A DNA stretch of 64,000 bases from Polytrichum commune (lineage: Eukaryota > Streptophyta > Polytrichopsida > Polytrichales > Polytrichaceae): NCBI GenBank assembly GCA_950295325.1, contig OX485807.1:13729001-13793000 (forward strand), given 5' to 3'. Shown one piece after another: positions 58,310-64,000 of this stretch (within the stretch, counting starts at the first letter, position 1; the number at the start of each line of letters is the position of its first letter). The notes beneath the pieces are model-generated. The model was not told the DNA's origin. It saw only the letters and a list, made by a program, of their open reading frames with translations, and did not search any database. Made by a program: the position numbers and the translations under genes.

Positions 58310-59830
58310 TTAAGAACTTTTTAAAATATAAGGAATGAATTTGAATGAAACAAAACGGAATTTAATTTTGGTAACAATTTCTTTTTTCTTTTTCTTTATT
58401 GATTTATAAATTGTCCTTGTACCATTTCCCGATGTTTTAAAAATGAGTGTACAAATCTTCAAAAATTTGAAATTAGTCACCTCGGTGCCGACATGACTAA
58501 TATCAACATTTGGGTACTCTGAAGTTTCTCTGTAAATTTCCTTTATATTTGTCAAGTTGTTTACGAATGGCCCTTGCAATGTTGCCGAAGGTTTTCAAAG
58601 TGATTTTGAAAACTCTCCAAAAAATTGAAATTAGTCATCTTAGTGCCAAGATGACTAATATCAACATTGGGTACTCTTAAGTTTCTCTGGAAATTTCCTT
58701 CATTTTCTCAAATAATTACCAAATGGCCTTCGTGATACTTCCCAAGGCTTTAAAAAAATCCAATTTTACAGAATATTCAAATTAGTCACCTAATGTCAAG
58801 GTGACTAATATCAAAATGAGTACTCTTAAGTTTCTAAAAAAACCCATTATTTTTCTCAAATTGTTTGCAATTAAAATGGCCCCATACCACTTTCCAAGGC
58901 TTTAGAAAACAATTTTACAAATCTTCAAAAACTGGAATTAGGCACCTCCGTGTTGAAGTGCCTAATATCAAAATTTGGGTACTCTTAAGCTCCTCTTAAA
59001 ATTTCTTTAATTTTCTCAAAACATTTACAAATGGTTGTCATATTGCTTCCTAGGGCTTTAAAAAAACATTCTACAAATCTTCAAAAAATTGAAATTAGTC
59101 ACCTCGGTGCCATGGTGACTAATATCAACATTTGGGTACATTTTAGTCTCTCTCATAGATTCTTTTATTTTTCCTCAAACTATTTACAAATGGCCCTTCC
59201 AATGCTTGCTAGGTTATGAAAGTGATTTTGAAAACTCTCCATAAATTTGAAATGAGTGATCTTGGTGCCAGGATGATTAATATCAAAATTTGGATACTCC
59301 TATGTTTCTCTAGGATTTTCTTTTATTTTTCTCAAATTGTTTACAAATGACCCTCATAGTGTTGCCCGGGGATTTCAAATTAATTTTGAAAACTCTCCAA
59401 AAATTTGAAATTAATCATCACGGTGCCAAGATGACTAGTATCAACACTTGGGTACCCTTAAGTTACTCTCACATTTTCCTTTATGTTTCTCAATGTTTTA
59501 AAAAATGGTGATTTTGAAAACTCATGGAAATTTTGAAATTAGTCATTTTGACTACAAATGGCCTTGGAATCAATTCCCAAGGATTTTGAAGCGACCCTAA
59601 CAGATCTCCAAAAAAATGATATGAGGTGATTTCTATCAACATCTTGGTAACCTTAAAAGTTGGCAATTTTTTTTTATTTAGTTCTCTCAAATGCATATCA
59701 TTTTCAAGGGCTTTCAAAGTGACCTTGAAAAACCTCCAAAACTTTAAAATTTGTATGCTTAGTGCCACGTATACAAATATCAACATTTGGGTTACTTTGG
59801 AGATAGCTCAAGACAAGTTTACTTTCCTCA
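58310..59830. repeat. Tandem array of about 158-bp units, each with a hairpin
   Basis: Units with the order CTCAAA-TGTTTACAAATGGCC, GCTTTNAAA, TTTTACAAATCTTCAAAAA-TTGAA, ATTAGTCACCTCGGTGCCAAGGTGACTAAT (shown with consensus bases) and ATCAACATTTGGGTACTCTTAAGTTTCTC repeat with anchors at 58495, 58653, 58802, 58959, 59117, 59275 and 59433. More diverged units follow to about 59830. The spacing is 149-158 bp. Each unit holds a hairpin with arms of 8-12 bp. In several units both arms differ from the consensus but still pair. Short frames exist on both strands but none spans the array. Confidence 0.85.
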
Positions 59831-60792
59831 AATGCTTTGTAATTGATGTTGTAAAAACCTCAATACGGGTTCCTATGGCAAGGAGATGTGCTTTACTAAG
59901 TAGTTAGCCAAAGGTAGAATTAGGTTTCTTTTGAGAAGGCAAGCACAACTATTAGCAAATGAGAAGATTTGTGAATGATAAATACAAGAGCGGTGTTTGT
60001 AACCCTTAGGACGGCCACATAAGAAGTGGTGGTCATGATATTGAACCGAGGGTTTCTGAGGCCACATATCCTAGTACCTACTTAGAAAGTGTAAAAGTGG
60101 GTGAGCAGTACAAGAGAGAGGTGAAGTTTTGCAGTGTACAACATTGCTAATGAGTGTAACAATGTTGGTTCTTGGAATATTAGTATTTGGGTTTGAAGGG
60201 TTTCCTAACTTGTTCGTGGTTATAGTAAGGCTTGTCAAAGCAATTAGTTCCAAGAAGTCTTGGAGAGACAGGACTTATACATGTCTTACATTATTTTCTC
60301 TAATAATAAGAAGTATCTATCACATTAGTGCGAGATTTAAGAGGAATAAGTTGGTCAACCTTCAATATCACTACCAGCTAGGGACCCACCATCTATAATA
60401 TAGTCCAATAATTGTGGTCATATATAGACTAAGTTAAGAAGCTAGAAGTAAATATGGTAGATCAATCACATGTTGGAGGGTTATAATGTTGCCGGTATAA
60501 GAGTGAGTAAATCAAAAGACATATGATATAACTAGTACAAAGATGTGGTTGTAAGTAAGTAAAATTATAAGATCAAACATCGACAAGTCTCGACCAATAT
60601 CAAGGGGTGAGCAGTACTAGCACAACCTTCAACAATAGTATCACCGGTAACATGCTAGTAATACGGTCTAGGTAGTAGGGTGATGTAGACTGGAAGGGGT
60701 AGCTAACTTGGGTAGTAGAGAGAATTCCAATAGAGTTACCGATTTCAATTCATTTCCTAAATCTACATGAAATCTATAGTTATAATCTAGAG
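59831..60792. other. Gene-free stretch
   Basis: Nothing is recognised apart from short unsupported frames. Confidence 0.5.
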
Positions 60793-60804
60793 TATGCTCA
60801 ATAC

Positions 60805-60896
60805 GGCCATCGGGTTCACTGGCATTACGAACGGACACTTTATTCACGCCGGCCCCTTGCTAAAAAGGGACCGGAGTTTCTCTTTCTTTCTTTCTT
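60805..60896 (+). mobile_element. 5'-truncated SINE-tail insertion with perfect target-site duplication
   Basis: This 92-bp insertion matches the 3' end of the SINE at 57488-57859 (GGCATTACGAACGGACACTT, CACGCCGGCCCCTTGCTAAAAA, GGGACCGGAGTTTCT) and ends in a (TTTC)n tail. It is flanked by identical 12-bp copies of TATGCTCAATAC at 60793-60804 and 60897-60908. 5' truncation is typical of target-primed reverse transcription. The tail differs (TTTC against TCTA), so the simple repeat varies between copies. Confidence 0.92.
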
Positions 60897-60908
60897 TATG
60901 CTCAATAC

Positions 60909-62539
60909 TAATGCTTGGAACGTGCTTGCATTTTTTTTAAAAGAAATTGAATGTTGAATCTAACAACAATGTCAAAATCATCTCCAAACTCTCATGCCAT
61001 GCTTGTGGTTGTTGATTTTAAATGTAAAATAAGGCATTTATTAGGTTAATTGCAGCTTGTGCCCAGGAGCTTGTGTGAACTTCCCACTCATATTATTATA
61101 AACAAAGATGTCGATCTTTATGCCAATATACAATAATTATAGGATACTAGTGAGTGTATCTCCACATGTCTTGCCAACCTCACCACTCATCTGTTAGCAC
61201 TCCCTAGCGCTCCTGAGCCCACGATTATAGTTCTAATTGCCTAACTCCGTCCATAGTTCACAACTTCCATTCATATAAGTACAATCTTCAGCCAAATATC
61301 ACTAAAACGCCTATAATGAAACTACTAGCTTAAAATTTTGGCTCACATGAGCCATCGGTGGTTTTGTGATTCACGCATTTAAACTCAAAAATCAAAGGAG
61401 AGTTGCAGAATGGCAAGATGGAAATACTACACACAAGTACACACCTTTCAATCCATTCAATGAAAATGCTTTGAAGCATTTCATATCCCAACATTTATTG
61501 ATTGGGTCCATTTTAACATTAGAGTTAACTTCAAATCCCCCAAATTTCTTCGGAACATCAAGATTGAGATGAATCAACATCGAACCTATACTTAGCATGC
61601 TTATTGTTAACACGGATGGATGTTGGGCACACTCACATGCAATAGTTCCCTCTCACCAAATGGAAACACTGGACACCATCCAAAAGTATCATCCACGTTT
61701 GAGTCACAATATCATCGGTTCACCCCCGATAAGTACACTGATATGTGCAATCAGGTCGTCTTCGTGAACACGTCGCCTCTTTACCCATGCAAATTACCTT
61801 TGCTCAAAACCAAACCACAAAACTTATAGCATTTGTTTCTTCATTCACAATGCAACCACAATAAAAACAAAAAAATCTTACATTCTATTAGAATTGCGTT
61901 AACAAGTAATTGGAAAATAGTGTGGAATTAATGTCGATGAGTTTACGGGGGGGCACCTAACGCGCTCCCATTGGAGGTTGGAAAATTGAAATTGGTTAGG
62001 AATTTATGTGAAACTCGCATGGGCCTTTTTGAAATTGATTGGGGTACGAGCTAGCACCACAAATGGTTTTTGTGATGCGATTGGATCGGATTGAGGGGAG
62101 GGGGGGATGGCGATGACGGTTGGTCGGCATTATGGGACGAGGATGGGCCACAATCCGCCACTTAACACCCGTACTTAATTCGTACCCCGATTAATGTACT
62201 AATCATGGACACCGGTGCAAGTGCCGCCCTCTAAATAGCCGCTCGAGATTACTTAACTTTTTAGGCTTGTGAGGATGTCCCTATAAAGCTTTAGGACTCG
62301 GGCGTAGTCTTTCCCACACAATGCGTACTTAAGTACCCGACCGTACCCTAAAGTACCCTAGAGGCCTCTCTATCTCCACCAATAACAACAACAACAACAT
62401 CCCCCTTTAAAAGAAACCCCCTTCAATTGTGCCACGTGTCGTGCTTGCATTGGTGAGACCGGCCCTGTATCTGACGTGAAATATCCATTTCAGCACTAAC
62501 TTTAGTAAAGATGAAATAGAGAAATAGAGGGCCTTCTAC
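60909..62539. other. Gene-free stretch
   Basis: No gene is supported. ATG-less or short frames at 61366-61829 show no domain. Confidence 0.5.
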
Positions 62540-62890
62540 GAAATGCTCATTTTCTTTGCATTCCATGCGAATAAATAAAGCTTTCAAGAAGCTAATGAGG
62601 GCCGGTTTTACACTAACTACAGTAGTAGGATCCAAGACTAAAGAAACTCCAAAAATCATGTATATTCATTGGTTGGGAGTAAACTTTTGGACCCAAGGAG
62701 TTTAGAGATCGAGGCCCAAGTTTAAAGCATGACATGAAGTGATGTTGATGTGGCATCACTTTGTCAGCCGATTTAATAAACTAAATTTTGAATTGGGGTC
62801 TAGCGTTGAGTCCAGAAGTAAGGTTCATTAGGGTGTTTTGGACCCCCGAGTTTCTTGGACTTGGACCCTAATTGTAAACCCACCCTGAGT
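62540..62890 (+). repeat. Dispersed repeat family, copy b
   Basis: Matches copies at 51795-52275 and 63300-63660 in the same orientation. Shared blocks include TTTTGGACCCAAGGAGTT, AGCATGA, TTGAGTCCAGAA, AAGGTTCATTAGGGTGTTTT and GTAAACCCACCCTGAG. Confidence 0.75.
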
Positions 62891-63299
62891 ATCCTCGTTT
62901 AGCTAGGATTCAATAGATTTAGACAAAAGACTCGTCCAAAAATTGTATTGCATTTGAGATATATCATATGTGCACAGTTGAGACATGCACATTGCAAAAC
63001 ACATTTTTTTACATTTTTTTTTTTGGGGGGGGGGAGCAGAAGACTAGAAGAATATGATGAAAATCCCAATGATACATACTTTGAGAAGCAATGTGGTGAG
63101 GTGTTTCTCTAGATGTAATACTTTCCACAAACACACATAGTGTGCACGAACAGAAACATGTTGCAACAAGTGATGTAGTATACATCTAATATTAGTATAA
63201 TTTTCCATTTCTATTGTAGCGGCCGTTGATAGACATGCACAAATATAGTCTCTTGATGACCAAGATTCATGCACAACTCTAGATTTAGTGATAACATAG

Positions 63300-63660
63300 T
63301 TATTTGCTTCATGTTTCATGCAAAAAAGGAAGCCTTCAAGAGTCTAACAAGGAGGTCTTTACACTGGGGTTCAAATCCAAATGAACACCAAAATGAAGTG
63401 ATCGCATTGGTCAAGATCAAGATTTGGACCCAAGGAGTTCACAATAGAGCATGAATCTATAGCATGGAAAATTATGAATTAGTGCCTATTGTGGCACCAC
63501 TTTCTTGTCAAATTTTGTTGATCCCAGGTGATGGGATCCCTCTTCCTAATTTGAGAAACCCAACTTCAAGCTTGAGACCAATCTTGGGTCCAAAATTTAT
63601 GTTCAAGTGTTTTAGACGCCAACTTTCTTAGATATCGACCCTTAGTTTGGCCCATTTCCA
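63300..63660 (+). repeat. Dispersed repeat family, copy c
   Basis: Matches copy b from its 5' part (CTTCATG-TTCATGC, GCCTTCAAGA, TTTACAC) through TTTGGACCCAAGGAGTT to AAGTGTTTTAGAC. It lies 760 bp from copy b in direct orientation, so the two may flank a segment (a possible LTR pair) or be independent insertions. Confidence 0.7.
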
Positions 63661-64000
63661 ATTTTGAAGCATTATTGTATGTTGAACAAAGTATTTAATA
63701 AGTACGAACTAAACCTATATTAGTTTTCTCATACTAATTTTCATAGCTCCATGATTTAGGATAGAGTCTACAAAACAAAATTTGCGTAATAAAAATTCAC
63801 ATATTCTTTGTTTACAACTTGACATTGGTGCTCTAAGCATGTTATTTTATATGGCCTATACTATTGACTGCCGACCAACATCAATTATCATGCAAACAAT
63901 GGGTATTCTAAAAAAAGAAAATGAAGACCACTCTAATTAGCATGACACACAAATTCAAATGCCATGTGCTATCCAATTTTAGTGTAGTTGACATGTATTT
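63661..64000. other. End of window, nothing recognised
   Basis: AT-rich sequence with no supported feature. Confidence 0.5.

Noticed and set aside
1-64000. CRISPR arrays, operons, ribosome binding sites, phage genes
   Set aside because: Tandem arrays here lack constant repeats with unique spacers, the genes are spliced, and nothing bacterial is seen.

Overview
This window is nuclear DNA from a land plant. The evidence is two spliced genes with plant-type families and GT-AG introns, plant telomere-type motifs (repeats of CCCTAAA) and a dense background of short transposons. The repeat-rich spacers and a pair of small basic proteins I cannot place suggest a seed-free lineage (bryophyte, lycophyte or fern), but the sequence alone does not settle this. 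Almost every open frame in the spacers looks like noise.

There are two well supported genes, both on the minus strand. A seven-exon RabGAP/TBC-domain gene (coding exons between 35882 and 32058, 406 aa) has both catalytic fingers intact. A ten-exon choline-transporter-like gene of the CTL/SLC44 family (48225 to 43373, 749 aa as modelled) resembles plant CTL1. Both appear to have a spliced 5' untranslated leader. On the plus strand, two related single-exon genes at 9290-9646 and 12569-12907 encode small basic Ser/Arg-rich proteins of unknown function. They sit in a neighbourhood (8.7-14.3 kb) full of local tandem duplications, including remnants of the second gene's 3' end.

Layout: 1-4 kb, G-poor decayed open frames; 4-8.3 kb, nothing recognised; 8.36-8.63 kb, a MITE; 8.7-14.3 kb, the small-protein pair and its duplications; 14.3-19 kb, dispersed repeats and two more MITE-like elements; 19.4-22.5 kb, a decayed retroelement with an RNase H domain and a cysteine-rich C-terminal domain but no visible reverse transcriptase; 22.5-29.3 kb, an AACCGGTT-rich repeat family with a tandem array; 32.0-36.4 kb, the TBC gene; 40.3-41.3 kb, two MITE-like elements; 43.4-50.9 kb, the CTL gene and leader; 51-64 kb, dispersed repeats, a tRNA-derived SINE with target-site duplications, a truncated relative, and a long tandem array of about 158-bp units.

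The most unusual observations are these. In the 58.3-59.8 kb array each unit carries a short hairpin, and in several units both arms have changed together so that pairing is kept. Intronic tandem arrays in both genes start at, or just inside, a 5' splice site. The retroelement combines an unidentified domain, RNase H and a Cys-rich tail. The two small proteins share duplicated SP-x-R motifs. All coordinates and splice sites were read by eye; no database search or alignment was run.
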